Assembly: GCA_902490305.1 (NCBI GenBank) | Contig: CABUDI010000011.1 | Coordinates: 1-54,823 of the forward strand | DNA length: 54,823 nt | DNA from: an uncultured Collinsella sp. | GTDB taxonomy: Bacteria > Actinomycetota > Coriobacteriia > Coriobacteriales > Coriobacteriaceae | Direction: 5' to 3' | In this document: positions 32,818 to 42,132 of the stretch, piece after piece | Position numbering within the stretch: the stretch's first letter is position 1 | Layout: every line of letters begins with the position of its first letter | Made by a program: the position numbers and the translations under genes | The notes under the pieces: model-generated | The model's database searches: none | What the model was told of the DNA's origin: nothing | Seen by the model: only the letters and a program-made list of their open reading frames with translations

Positions 32818-33720
32818 ATGGATCGCAAAAAAGCAATCGCGCTCTCATTTTCCGTTCCCGTCGCATGGGGCTTTTCGTATCCCCTCATGAAGATCGGCAT
32901 GGACAGCATGAACGCCACGAGCATCGTCGCGTTGCGCTGCATCATCGCCTTTGTGGCCTGTCTGCTGCTCTTCCACAAGCGCGCGTTCCGCATCAACCGC
33001 GACCTTATGGTTCGTGCCGCTATCATCGGCGCCATTATGGCAACCGAGCTCACCTGCATGTGCTTGGGCTCCAGCCTCACTTCTGCCTCCACTGCCGGCT
33101 TTTTGCAGAGCCTGACGGTCGTGATCGTGCCGTTTGCCAACGCCGCCCTGCTGCGTCGCGCCCCCGAGCGCAAAGCGCTCGTCGGCACCGCCATCGTCAC
33201 CTGCGGTATGTTGCTGCTCTCGGGCGCAGACTTTACCAGCCTGAATCCCGGCGCGATCATCATGCTGCTCTCGGCCTTTATCTATGCCAGCCACATTATC
33301 GTGGCCAAGCGCTTTGTCGAAGAAGTCGATCCGCTTGCTCTGGGCGTTTGGCAGCTGGGCTTCGGCGGCTTGTTCTCGGGCATCGCCGCATGCGTCTTTG
33401 GCGGTTTCACACTTCCCAGTACGCCCAGCGAGATCGTGGTCGTCGTCGCGCTCGCACTCATCTGCTCTGCCTACGGCTTTATCACCCAGACGCTCGTGCA
33501 GCCCCACGTACCCGCCGAGACCACCGGCTTCGCCTTCTCGCTTGAGCCGGTCTGCTCCGCTGTCTTTTCGTTCTTCTTGGTTGGCGAGGTCCTGAGCCCC
33601 ATCGCCTTCTTTGGCGCCGCCCTCATCCTAACCGGCGTCATGGTGGCAACCGTCGAGCTTCCGCGCCTCCGCGCACATGAACAGGCTCGCATGGCAGGAG
33701 CGCCCGAGCACGTCTCGTAG
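32818..33720 (+). CDS. EamA/DMT-superfamily transporter
   Basis: 300 residues, ten predicted membrane helices in two EamA repeats. The start ATG is preceded by AAAAGGAG. N-repeat: AIALSFSVPVAWGFSYPLMKIGMD...; the second begins NPGAIIMLLSAFIYASHIIVAKRFVE. The C-terminal segment SLEPVCSAVFSFFLVGEVLSPIAFFGAALILTGV is the usual EamA end. These proteins export amino acids, nucleosides or other metabolites; nothing in the sequence fixes the substrate. Likely regulated by the divergent LysR. It is followed by ung, which has its own -10-like box. Confidence 0.85.
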   Translation: MDRKKAIALSFSVPVAWGFSYPLMKIGMDSMNATSIVALRCIIAFVACLLLFHKRAFRINRDLMVRAAIIGAIMATELTCMCLGSSLTSASTAGFLQSLTVVIVPFANAALLRRAPERKALVGTAIVTCGMLLLSGADFTSLNPGAIIMLLSAFIYASHIIVAKRFVEEVDPLALGVWQLGFGGLFSGIAACVFGGFTLPSTPSEIVVVVALALICSAYGFITQTLVQPHVPAETTGFAFSLEPVCSAVFSFFLVGEVLSPIAFFGAALILTGVMVATVELPRLRAHEQARMAGAPEHVS

Positions 33721-33767
33721 ACCCCGCTCTTCATACAGCCGTGGCATAAAGGCAACCGGTGCGCCTT

Positions 33768-33773
33768 TACAAT
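33768..33773 (+). promoter_or_regulatory. Candidate -10 element for ung
   Basis: TACAAT, 35 bases before the ung start; member of the recurrent -10-like set. Confidence 0.4.
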
Positions 33774-33808
33774 AGATGCCAACAGAGCATCTGCCATAAA
33801 GGAGCCCC

Positions 33809-34534
33809 ATGGACACCGCGACCCGCGACCGCAACATAGCAACTTGGTTGGGCGATGCGCCGCAGCCGGTACGTGACACTACGAACCAGCTGCTCGAGCG
33901 CATCGCCCTCTTGCGTGCCGAACAGACCATCTACCCGGCACAAGACGACATCCTCAATGCCCTCGCCTACACGCCGGCCGACCAGGTCAAGGTTGTCATC
34001 TTGGGTCAAGACCCCTATCACGGACCCAACCAGGCCATGGGGCTGTCGTTCTCGGTCCCCGCAACGCAAACCAAGTTGCCGCCGAGCCTGCGCAACATCT
34101 ATAAGGAACTCAAAGCCGATCTGGGTTGCCCCATCCCCGCCACGGGAGACTTGACACCATGGGCACAACAGGGCGTCCTGCTCCTCAACACTACGCTCAC
34201 CGTGCGCGAGCATGCCGCCAACTCGCACGCCAAACTGGGCTGGAGCACGCTCACCGACTACATTATCGAACGCTGCTGTCAGCTGCCCCAGCCGGTAGTC
34301 TTTTTGGCATGGGGCCGCTTTGCCCAGCAGATGGTCGAAGGCAAACTCGCCGCTACCGGTGCGGGCAAGGCAACCGGCAAGTTCTGCCTGGCCTCTACGC
34401 ACCCCTCGCCGCTTTCGGCCAACCGTGCCACGGCAGAACTCCCCGCTTTTATGGGGTCGCGCCCCTTCTCTGCCGTCAATCGGCTACTCGAACAGCACGG
34501 CTCGACCCCCGTCAACTGGACTTGCATCGGCTAA
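33809..34534 (+). CDS. ung: Uracil-DNA glycosylase, family 1
   Basis: 241 residues. The water-activating loop GQDPYHGPNQAMGLSFSV carries the catalytic Asp and His; LLLNTTLTVREHAANSH holds the uracil-recognition Asn; HPSPLSANR carries the second catalytic histidine and the Leu that intercalates into DNA. Length is normal. It removes uracil from DNA to start base-excision repair. Start: ATG after AAAGGAG. Monocistronic, with a strong terminator that overlaps the end of the convergent SDR gene. Confidence 0.95.
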   Translation: MDTATRDRNIATWLGDAPQPVRDTTNQLLERIALLRAEQTIYPAQDDILNALAYTPADQVKVVILGQDPYHGPNQAMGLSFSVPATQTKLPPSLRNIYKELKADLGCPIPATGDLTPWAQQGVLLLNTTLTVREHAANSHAKLGWSTLTDYIIERCCQLPQPVVFLAWGRFAQQMVEGKLAATGAGKATGKFCLASTHPSPLSANRATAELPAFMGSRPFSAVNRLLEQHGSTPVNWTCIG

Positions 34535-34548
34535 AAATCGATACATCA

Positions 34549-34586
34549 AAAAACGCGCCCGATGGCTTTCCGCCGGGCGCGTTTCC
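34549..34586. terminator. Bidirectional terminator between ung and the SDR gene
   Basis: AAACGCGCCCG (34551-34561) and CGGGCGCGTTT (34574-34584), A-rich before and T-rich after. The last base of the SDR stop codon is at the right edge. Confidence 0.85.
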
Positions 34587-35266
34587 TATTCGGGCCATAT
34601 AAATTGTGTGCGACCAGCCTCGCCGCCATCGATCAACAGACTCTGCCCGGTCATAAACCGGTTGGTCACGCCCACAAAGTAGATCCACTCGGCGATCTCT
34701 TGGGCGGTGGCCCAGCGTTTAAGCGGCGTGAGCTCCATAATCTGGTTCCACAGGTGTTCGTCTTCCATCACGCAACGGTTGAGCGGCGTTATAACGCCGC
34801 CCGGGTCCACACTGTTGGCGATGGCCTGCGGTGCCAGGCGGTTTGCAAGGTTCTTGGTGTAGGCGATAACACCGCCCTTGCTGGCGGCATAGGCGGGAAA
34901 CTCCGATCCCGTATGTCCGCTCGCCGACCCCACATTGACCACGGATTTGATAGCCGGCGCAGGCTTGGCGGCGAGCCCCTCCCCCACAAAGGCGTAGCGC
35001 TCGGTCACGTTGATGGTGCCACACAGGTTGGCAGCGATGTCGTCGGCCGAATCCTGCGTACCGGCAACGTTCACGATTACCTGAGGCTCAAGGTCGCTTG
35101 GAAACGAGTCCGGCTCGCGGACATCAACGATCAGATGGCGGTAGCGCTCGTGTTCGATCGCCGGCGACAGCAGATCAAAGCCCACGACCTCGTGGCCCTC
35201 ATCCAAAAAGCGCTGCACGCACGCGGCTCCGATACCGCCCGAAGCGCCCGTGATCAAAACCCGCAT
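34586..35266 (-). CDS. Short-chain dehydrogenase/reductase
   Basis: 226 residues, Rossmann fold. Cofactor loop TGASGGIGAA at the N-terminus, NVAG, catalytic Ser in NVGSASG and YAASK (Tyr-x-x-x-Lys), then the PGGVITP segment: a complete classical SDR. FDLLSP with Asp after beta2 suggests NAD(H) rather than NADP(H). Shorter than most SDRs (about 245-255), mainly at the start and middle. The substrate is unknown; relatives include 3-alpha-hydroxysteroid dehydrogenases, relevant in gut bacteria, but this is only a possibility. It follows the VUT transporter gene by 9 bases and is probably co-transcribed with it. Confidence 0.82.
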   Translation of the reverse strand: MRVLITGASGGIGAACVQRFLDEGHEVVGFDLLSPAIEHERYRHLIVDVREPDSFPSDLEPQVIVNVAGTQDSADDIAANLCGTINVTERYAFVGEGLAAKPAPAIKSVVNVGSASGHTGSEFPAYAASKGGVIAYTKNLANRLAPQAIANSVDPGGVITPLNRCVMEDEHLWNQIMELTPLKRWATAQEIAEWIYFVGVTNRFMTGQSLLIDGGEAGRTQFIWPE

Positions 35267-35275
35267 ACTCGCTCC

Positions 35276-35998
35276 TTAGGCGGTTGCGTGGCGCTCGAGG
35301 TACTCGGAGCCCACATTCTCGTGCTCCCAGCCGCGCACGACCTTGTAGCCCACGGGGCTCAGGAAAACCTCGCACAGCAGCTCGGCAACAGCGCCGGTCA
35401 GCGAGCACATAAGGACCTGCACCCAGGTCCAACCAAAGAACGTGTGGCTCACCACAATGGCAAAGACCAAGTTGTCGATAAACTGGCCAACACCCGTGGA
35501 CACATAGGAGCGGAAGGCGAAGCTCGCAAAGTTATTCTTTTTGAGCATGCGGCCGAGCGACTGGTTGAGCGTGGAGTTAACCACGGCAGAAACGAGCATT
35601 GCCAGCGAAGAGCCCAGCACCACGTACCAGGTGCCGCCAATGGTGGCGTTAAGGGCGGTGTTGACCTCGATCATGCCGGTGTCGTAGTAGGCGCCCCACA
35701 TACCGGGCGTGAGCGAGCATGCCCAAAAGCACAGGCTCACGGCCAGGTTGACCAGCAGCGCGAGGATAGAGATTTTGATGGATGCCTTGGCGCCAAAGCG
35801 CTTGCAGATCATGTCCTGGCACAAAAACGAAACCCAGCTCACCACAAAGCCGCAATCGAGTGCCAGATACGGCAGGCTGATAAGCTCTTTGTTGGCCAGC
35901 AGGTTCATCATGATGACGCTCACGAAAAACAGCGAAACCGTTGCCGCGGGAATGCTCCGCAGCAGGACCTTGTAGTCCTCCATGACCTTCTTGATCAT
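35276..35998 (-). CDS. VUT-family (YhhQ-like) transporter, probable queuosine precursor uptake
   Basis: 240 residues with about six hydrophobic helices (for example SLFFVSVIMMNLLANKELISL, LDCGFVVSWVSFLCQDMICKRFG, YVSTGVGQFIDNLVFAIVVS). The D-x-x-x-K/R pattern after TM3 and GQFIDNLVF in the middle match DUF165/YhhQ proteins, which import queuine or preQ1. The start ATG follows AAAGGAG. The 156-base leader was checked for a preQ1 riboswitch without a match. The SDR gene follows at once, which is an unusual partner. Confidence 0.75.
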   Translation of the reverse strand: MIKKVMEDYKVLLRSIPAATVSLFFVSVIMMNLLANKELISLPYLALDCGFVVSWVSFLCQDMICKRFGAKASIKISILALLVNLAVSLCFWACSLTPGMWGAYYDTGMIEVNTALNATIGGTWYVVLGSSLAMLVSAVVNSTLNQSLGRMLKKNNFASFAFRSYVSTGVGQFIDNLVFAIVVSHTFFGWTWVQVLMCSLTGAVAELLCEVFLSPVGYKVVRGWEHENVGSEYLERHATA

Positions 35999-36154
35999 TA
36001 TGTACTCCTTTGGTTTTAGGTTTAACGAGCAGGATATCGGACCCGAACTCCTCGGACGCCCCGGTCTTGAGACGACGGTGGGTATGATAGCCGCTCACAC
36101 GGCATCAGGCAAGCGAACGGCGCGGCAGCCCCGCAGGGCCACCGCGCCGATGCG

Positions 36155-37768
<1,614 letters not shown>

Positions 37769-37815
37769 GCGGATCCTTTCTTGCATTGAGTGCATTACGT
37801 CGTTGTAACCGCACT

Positions 37816-37821
37816 ATTGTA
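37816..37821 (-). promoter_or_regulatory. Candidate -10 element for prfC
   Basis: TACAAT on the minus strand, 47 bases before the prfC start. Confidence 0.4.
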
Positions 37822-37905
37822 GCCGCGAAATCCCGCTCTAGGGCGCCTATCAGGACAAATTCATCAGTTGGGGCCTAGGCAGCCGGCCCAATCCGTATTT
37901 GCCTC

Positions 37906-37956
37906 TTGCATAACTGTGCATAGTGTATATATACTGTGCTTACCGGTTATATACAC
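37906..37956 (+). promoter_or_regulatory. Promoter with overlapping dyad operator of the YtrA-type operon
   Basis: TTGCAT (37906-37911), 16 bases, TATATA (37928-37933) form a promoter. GTGTATATA (37923-37931) and TATATACAC (37948-37956) are a perfect 9-bp dyad, and GTATATATAC (37925-37934) is itself palindromic. The left arm covers the -10, so binding by the GntR product should block transcription (autoregulation). Confidence 0.7.
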
Positions 37957-37983
37957 GTGTAGCCCAACAGCTAAGGAGCCGCT

Positions 37984-38364
37984 GTGGACATTATCCTATC
38001 CAATTCGAGCGACAAGCCCATCTACGAGCAGATATCCTCGCAGGTCAAAGCTCAAATCCTTTCGGGCACGCTCGCCGCGGGAGCCAAACTCCCCAGCATC
38101 CGCGCACTCGCGAGCGACCTGGGCGTGAGCGTCATCACCACCAAGCGCGCCTACGCCGATCTGGAGCAGCTCGGGTTTATCTGTACCGTGCAGGGCAAGG
38201 GCTGCTTTGTCGCCGAGGACAACCAAGAGCTCTTGCGCGAAAACCAGCTCTGCCATATCAAAGAGCTGCTTGCGAAAGCGGCAAGCCAAGCCGAAACCCT
38301 GGGTGTCACGCGCGACAAACTGCACGAGATGCTCGACCTGGTGGCCCCCGAAACCATGCAGTAG
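37984..38364 (+). CDS. GntR-family regulator, YtrA subfamily
   Basis: 126 residues from a GTG at 37984, seven bases after AAGGAG. Winged helix-turn-helix (residues 1-75: PIYEQISSQVKAQILSGTLAAGAKLPSIRALASDLGVSVITTKRAYADLE) and a short C-terminal helical dimerisation segment without effector domain, as in YtrA. It heads a three-gene operon with an ABC ATPase (23 bases downstream) and a permease. YtrA-type repressors usually respond to cell-wall stress such as lipid II-binding antibiotics. The dyad operator over its promoter implies autorepression. Confidence 0.88.
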   Translation: MDIILSNSSDKPIYEQISSQVKAQILSGTLAAGAKLPSIRALASDLGVSVITTKRAYADLEQLGFICTVQGKGCFVAEDNQELLRENQLCHIKELLAKAASQAETLGVTRDKLHEMLDLVAPETMQ

Positions 38365-38387
38365 CCATCTGCAAGAAAGGCTATACC

Positions 38388-39269
38388 ATGCAAAACTTGC
38401 TAGAACTCAAAGGCATCTCACGCACTGTAAGCGACCGCTTTTCGCTGCGCGACGTCACGCTTGCCGTGGAGCCCGGCCAGATCGTCGGCTTTGTTGGTGC
38501 CAATGGTGCCGGCAAAACAACGACGATTCGCGCCGCGCTCGGGCTTATCAAGCTCGATGCCGGCGAGGTGCACCTGTTTGGGCAGCGCTGTGGCGCCGAC
38601 GCGCCCGATGAGACACAGCGCTGCCTGCGCTCCCGCGTCGGTCTCGTCCTGGACACATGCCCCTTCCCTTCAACGCTCAAGGCGGGCCAGATCGAGGCAC
38701 TCGTAGGCCCGGCGTACCCCACCTGGAGCCACGACACCTTCGCCAGCCTCATCGACCGATTTGGCTTGGATCCCAAGGCAAAGGTCAAGGACCTCTCCCG
38801 CGGCATGGGCATGAAGCTGCAGCTTGCCTGCGCGCTCAGCCACCAGGCCAAGCTGCTCGTTTTGGACGAAGCCACCGCGGGCCTCGATCCCATGGCACGC
38901 GAGGAGCTGCTCGATGAGCTGCTCGCCTTTGTTTCCGACGGCCTGCACAGCGTGCTGCTCTCGAGCCATATTACGTCCGACCTCGATCGCGCCGCCGACC
39001 GCGTCATCTGCATCGATAACGGCTCGATTATTTTTGACCTGCCGCGCGAGGACATTACTGACCGCGCCGGCATCGCCCACTGTACCCAAGCACAGGCCGC
39101 CGAGCTTATGGCTTGCGTCGAAGGCGCCCGTGCCGTCCACCACGCCTATAGCGTGGACGTGCTCGTGCCCAACCGTCGCGAAACGCTCGAAACCTTTCCC
39201 GAGATTCCCTGCGATCGGGCAACCATTGATGACTATCTGCGCCTCATGCTGAAAGGGGCTTCGAAATGA
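38388..39269 (+). CDS. ABC transporter ATP-binding protein (YtrB-like)
   Basis: 293 residues from the ATG at 38388 (GAAAGG upstream); a much longer open frame upstream overlaps the GntR gene in another phase and is not real. Walker A GANGAGKTTT (about 38-47), the signature variant LSRGMGMKLQLA, Walker B LLVLDEATAGLD and the H-loop SSHITSD. The C-terminal extension (about 215-293) is typical of YtrB/BcrA-type exporters. It ends with a four-base overlap into the permease gene (ATGA), so the two are translationally coupled. Confidence 0.9.
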   Translation: MQNLLELKGISRTVSDRFSLRDVTLAVEPGQIVGFVGANGAGKTTTIRAALGLIKLDAGEVHLFGQRCGADAPDETQRCLRSRVGLVLDTCPFPSTLKAGQIEALVGPAYPTWSHDTFASLIDRFGLDPKAKVKDLSRGMGMKLQLACALSHQAKLLVLDEATAGLDPMAREELLDELLAFVSDGLHSVLLSSHITSDLDRAADRVICIDNGSIIFDLPREDITDRAGIAHCTQAQAAELMACVEGARAVHHAYSVDVLVPNRRETLETFPEIPCDRATIDDYLRLMLKGASK

Positions 39270-39964
39270 AACGCGCCTTTATGTCCGAGCTCGCCATCGT
39301 TCGCACGCTCACCCCGAGCATCGCGGGCGTCGGCCTGTTCATCTTCGTCGTGCTAACCCTTGCCAACGCGTCGGATGGCGATTCCGGCATGAGCGCCGGC
39401 GCCTGCGCGGTCAGCGCCATGTCGCCCATCATGGTCATGAGCTCGCTGGCCGGCTTCGACAATCAAAACGGATGGGAGCGCTATCGGGCAACGCTGCCTC
39501 TCACGCGCAAAGACATTATTTGCGCACGCTACCTGTGCATCGTTGTCTTCTCGGCCATCATGGCCTGCGCCGCCGTGCTTTTGAACATCATCGCCCTTCC
39601 GTTCTTCAACAGCGCGGGCGTGGCCTCGACAGGACAAACCATCTTTGAGATCGCAATTGCCTCGGCAGCATCGATGCTCATCTCCCTCATGATGGTGTTC
39701 TTGGCACAGCCGCTGTTCTTCCGATTTGGACACATGGAGGCACTGCGCCTATCCGTTGGCCTGTTTGCCCTACTCGGATGCCTTACCATGGCAGCGCTGA
39801 GCTCCTCCAACCCCATCAGCAACTGGCTTATGTCGATTGCCGGGGCGAATCCCGATCCTGCCGTCCTTGGCTGTCTGTGTGCAGGAATTGCCGTACTGGC
39901 GCTCGCACTATGTGTAATCAGCTGCGCTGTCAGCACCAAGGTTTATCGAGCACGCGATCTGTAA
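39266..39964 (+). CDS. ABC-2 type permease of the YtrA-type operon
   Basis: 232 residues with six hydrophobic segments: about 17-35, 44-61, 88-112, 124-150, 160-178 and 195-220. The loop NGWERYRATLPLTRKDIICARY after TM2 is characteristic of ABC-2 permeases of this class (LPLTRxxVxxARY). With the upstream ATPase it forms a small exporter or sensor, possibly for peptide antibiotics. Last gene of the operon; no clean terminator follows. Confidence 0.82.
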   Translation: MKRAFMSELAIVRTLTPSIAGVGLFIFVVLTLANASDGDSGMSAGACAVSAMSPIMVMSSLAGFDNQNGWERYRATLPLTRKDIICARYLCIVVFSAIMACAAVLLNIIALPFFNSAGVASTGQTIFEIAIASAASMLISLMMVFLAQPLFFRFGHMEALRLSVGLFALLGCLTMAALSSSNPISNWLMSIAGANPDPAVLGCLCAGIAVLALALCVISCAVSTKVYRARDL

Positions 39965-40084
39965 TCGACGGCTAAAAAAGCTTAGGTGGTACCCCGCTTA
40001 TTTTTTCAATGTAACGAGGCGGCATAGCGTCACCACCGCCCTTCACAGCAGGCCGTCTAGTTCTTGGCAACCAAAAAGACACCG

Positions 40085-40280
40085 TCAGCATATCGAAGGT
40101 GAATACTTTTCCGAGAAGTGAACGAGTAAAAACAGTGCCCTGTAGCATCGACATTTTTAAGGACTCAATTCCTGCGGTTTTTGTCTAAGAATCCTGCAGT
40201 TTTGTTCGTAAAAAGTGTGTATGTTCCAGGGGTCCAGATTTACTCGTTCACTTCGCGGAAAACCATTCACCTTCGATTCG
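40085..40280. repeat. Long inverted repeat, MITE-like, in a gene-free stretch
   Basis: Arms 40093-40130 and 40239-40276 match over 38 bases with a few mismatches (cores TCGAAGGTGAAT and GAAGTGAACGAGTAAA), separated by 108 bases. Weaker similarity extends outward and inward, so short frames reading inward-out on the two strands share the peptide pattern FTRSLxGKxFTFD. The spacer holds two copies of TCCTGC(G/A)GTTTT. No transposase. The rest of 39965-40414 (450 bases) has no gene I can support. Confidence 0.65.
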
Positions 40281-40414
40281 AGCCTTAACCAAATGCCCTC
40301 TCGAACTATGGCCCCTGTCTCACCACAGCGATACCAAAGCTTCATGGCGGGGTGGTATCATCGGACGAGCGCCGTAAATCTGGCGCGGTCGTTCTTTGGG
40401 GAGGCATTTCACCC

Positions 40415-41290
40415 GTGTCGTGGGTCGCAGCAGCATTTGTGTCGGCTTTCTTTGCCGGCGTCACATCTGTCCTGGCCAAATGCGGCATCAAGCAGACCGA
40501 CTCCGATGTCGCGACGGCCATTCGCACCTGCGTGGTGCTCGTTTTCGCCTGGGCAATGGCGGGCATTTCTGGATCCATTGGAACCATCGGCAGCATCGAA
40601 CCCAGATCTTGGCTCTTTCTCGTCCTCTCGGGACTCGCTACCGGCGCTTCGTGGATCTGTTACTTTAAGGCGCTGGGCATCGGAGACGTCAATAAGGTCG
40701 TACCGGTCGACAAGATGAGCACCGTACTCGCCGCACTGATCGCCATCGTGCTTTTTGGCAAGACGAGCAACCTTGCGGTTAAGCTCGTGGGAACCGCTGT
40801 CATCACCCTCGGCACGTTTTTAATGATCGAGAAGAAGCAGTCTGCCGGACCCGAGCAGCAGCAAGACCGGACCTGGCTCGCTTACGCCCTCGGCGCTGCC
40901 GTGTTCGCGGCGCTCACGTCCATCCTTGCCAAGGTTGGCATCGAAGGCGTCGAGTCAAACCTGGCCACGGCAATCCGCACCTGCGTGGTACTGGTTATGG
41001 CATGGGCGATCGTGGCAGCCAAGGGAAAACTGGATCAGGTCGCGCACGCTGACCGGCGCGAACTCACATTTCTCGCAACATCGGGCATCGCGACCGGAGC
41101 ATCGTGGCTGCTCTATTACTACGCCATCGCCACAGGCCAGGTGAGCGTCGTGGTGCAGATCGACAAACTATCGATTGTCGTATCAGTACTATTTGCGCGC
41201 CTGACATTCAACGAAAAACTCTCACGACACAGCGTCATCGGTCTCGCCCTCATCGTACTGGGCACCGCCGCGCTCGCAGTTTGGAAGTAG
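40415..41290 (+). CDS. EamA/DMT-superfamily transporter with clear internal duplication
   Basis: 291 residues from the GTG at 40415 (GGGGAGG nine bases upstream); an earlier GTG at 40352 gives a non-hydrophobic extension and no site. The two halves are strikingly alike: FAGVTSVLAKCGIKQTDSDVATAIRTCVVLV versus FAALTSILAKVGIEGVESNLATAIRTCVVLV, and SGLATGASWICYFKAL versus SGIATGASWLLYYYAI, each with about five helices. Small-metabolite transporter of unknown substrate. The stop is 15 bases from the convergent flavodoxin/ferredoxin gene. Confidence 0.85.
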   Translation: MSWVAAAFVSAFFAGVTSVLAKCGIKQTDSDVATAIRTCVVLVFAWAMAGISGSIGTIGSIEPRSWLFLVLSGLATGASWICYFKALGIGDVNKVVPVDKMSTVLAALIAIVLFGKTSNLAVKLVGTAVITLGTFLMIEKKQSAGPEQQQDRTWLAYALGAAVFAALTSILAKVGIEGVESNLATAIRTCVVLVMAWAIVAAKGKLDQVAHADRRELTFLATSGIATGASWLLYYYAIATGQVSVVVQIDKLSIVVSVLFARLTFNEKLSRHSVIGLALIVLGTAALAVWK

Positions 41291-41305
41291 CGCGGCCAGC
41301 AGCCG

Positions 41306-42097
41306 CTACATCCTCACACCTGGCTTGGGATGCCTGTACTGACCGTGGGATGCCGTGCGCTTACCGTGCGAGATGGCAAATTTGGGACAACAATGCAGGC
41401 AACGAAGGCAGGCTGCGCACTCCGGCTTTGTCCAGACGGGAAGGCCGTCGCGCATCTCAATCGCCGCCATGGGGCAGCGCTTGGCACACAGGCCGCAGCC
41501 GATGCAGCGATCGGCATCGACGGCAAACTTGCTCGTCTGTTGCATGCGCGGCAGCCCAATTGCGTGATACGCGCACGATGCAAACAGAGGCACGCGATGG
41601 CGCATCATGTTGCCCGTGCGGCGTGCCCGCACCGCCTCGATCACGGCATCAATCTGCGCCTCGGCAGCTCTATTGATACCCTCAACCTTTTGAGGGTCAG
41701 ACAGGTCGAAAACAGGCGTCCAGGTATCGGGCATCTTGACGCTCATCGCCGCATCTAACTCGAGCCCACGCTCGTGTAGCAGATCGCGGGCGAACTTGGC
41801 CGATTGCCCGGTCGTCGAACCATATGTCGAGACATAGAACGTATAGGGGCGCTCGCCGCCCTTTGTGCCGGCAGCAACCGATAGGTCGACAGTCTTCAAA
41901 AACTCGATCATTGGCGTCGGCAAGCCCCAGGCGTATACCGGGGCGACAAACCCCAGCCGACAGGGGCCTTCCATCACAGCAAGGTGAAGGATCTCGGCAT
42001 CAAAGCGCTCAATCGACATAACTTTGTCGCTTGTCGCCGCTGCAATGCGACGCGCCACATGCTCGCTGTTCCCTGTCGCGCTAAAGTACAGGATCAT
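41306..42097 (-). CDS. EFR1-type flavodoxin-ferredoxin fusion protein
   Basis: 263 residues from the ATG at 42097 (GGGGTACGAG before it). N-terminal flavodoxin domain (MILYFSATGNSEHVA FMN loop; APVYAWGLPTP; STYGSTTGQ), C-terminal ferredoxin domain with two 4Fe-4S motifs (CIGCGLCAKRCP and CAACLRCLHCCP, about residues 193-235). Such EFR1 ferrodoxins mediate electron transfer in anaerobes. It lies 35 bases downstream of the ClC gene on the same strand, so a shared transcript is possible. Confidence 0.87.
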   Translation of the reverse strand: MILYFSATGNSEHVARRIAAATSDKVMSIERFDAEILHLAVMEGPCRLGFVAPVYAWGLPTPMIEFLKTVDLSVAAGTKGGERPYTFYVSTYGSTTGQSAKFARDLLHERGLELDAAMSVKMPDTWTPVFDLSDPQKVEGINRAAEAQIDAVIEAVRARRTGNMMRHRVPLFASCAYHAIGLPRMQQTSKFAVDADRCIGCGLCAKRCPMAAIEMRDGLPVWTKPECAACLRCLHCCPKFAISHGKRTASHGQYRHPKPGVRM

Positions 42098-42132
42098 CTC
42101 GTACCCCTGGAATTGACTCGTGAAAAACCGCG

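Noticed and set aside
34562..36019. Long plus-strand frame opposite the SDR and VUT genes
   Set aside because: It is the antisense shadow of two well-supported genes, has no ribosome site, and its product has the His/Arg/Gln-rich composition of reverse frames.
35999..36154. preQ1 riboswitch upstream of the VUT-family transporter
   Set aside because: The leader has a GC-rich stem and an A-rich stretch before the ribosome site, but the conserved preQ1-I or -II core could not be aligned.
39972..40345. Short frames in the 39965-40414 gap as protein genes
   Set aside because: Their similar peptides arise from the inverted repeat, and none has a ribosome binding site or plausible fold.
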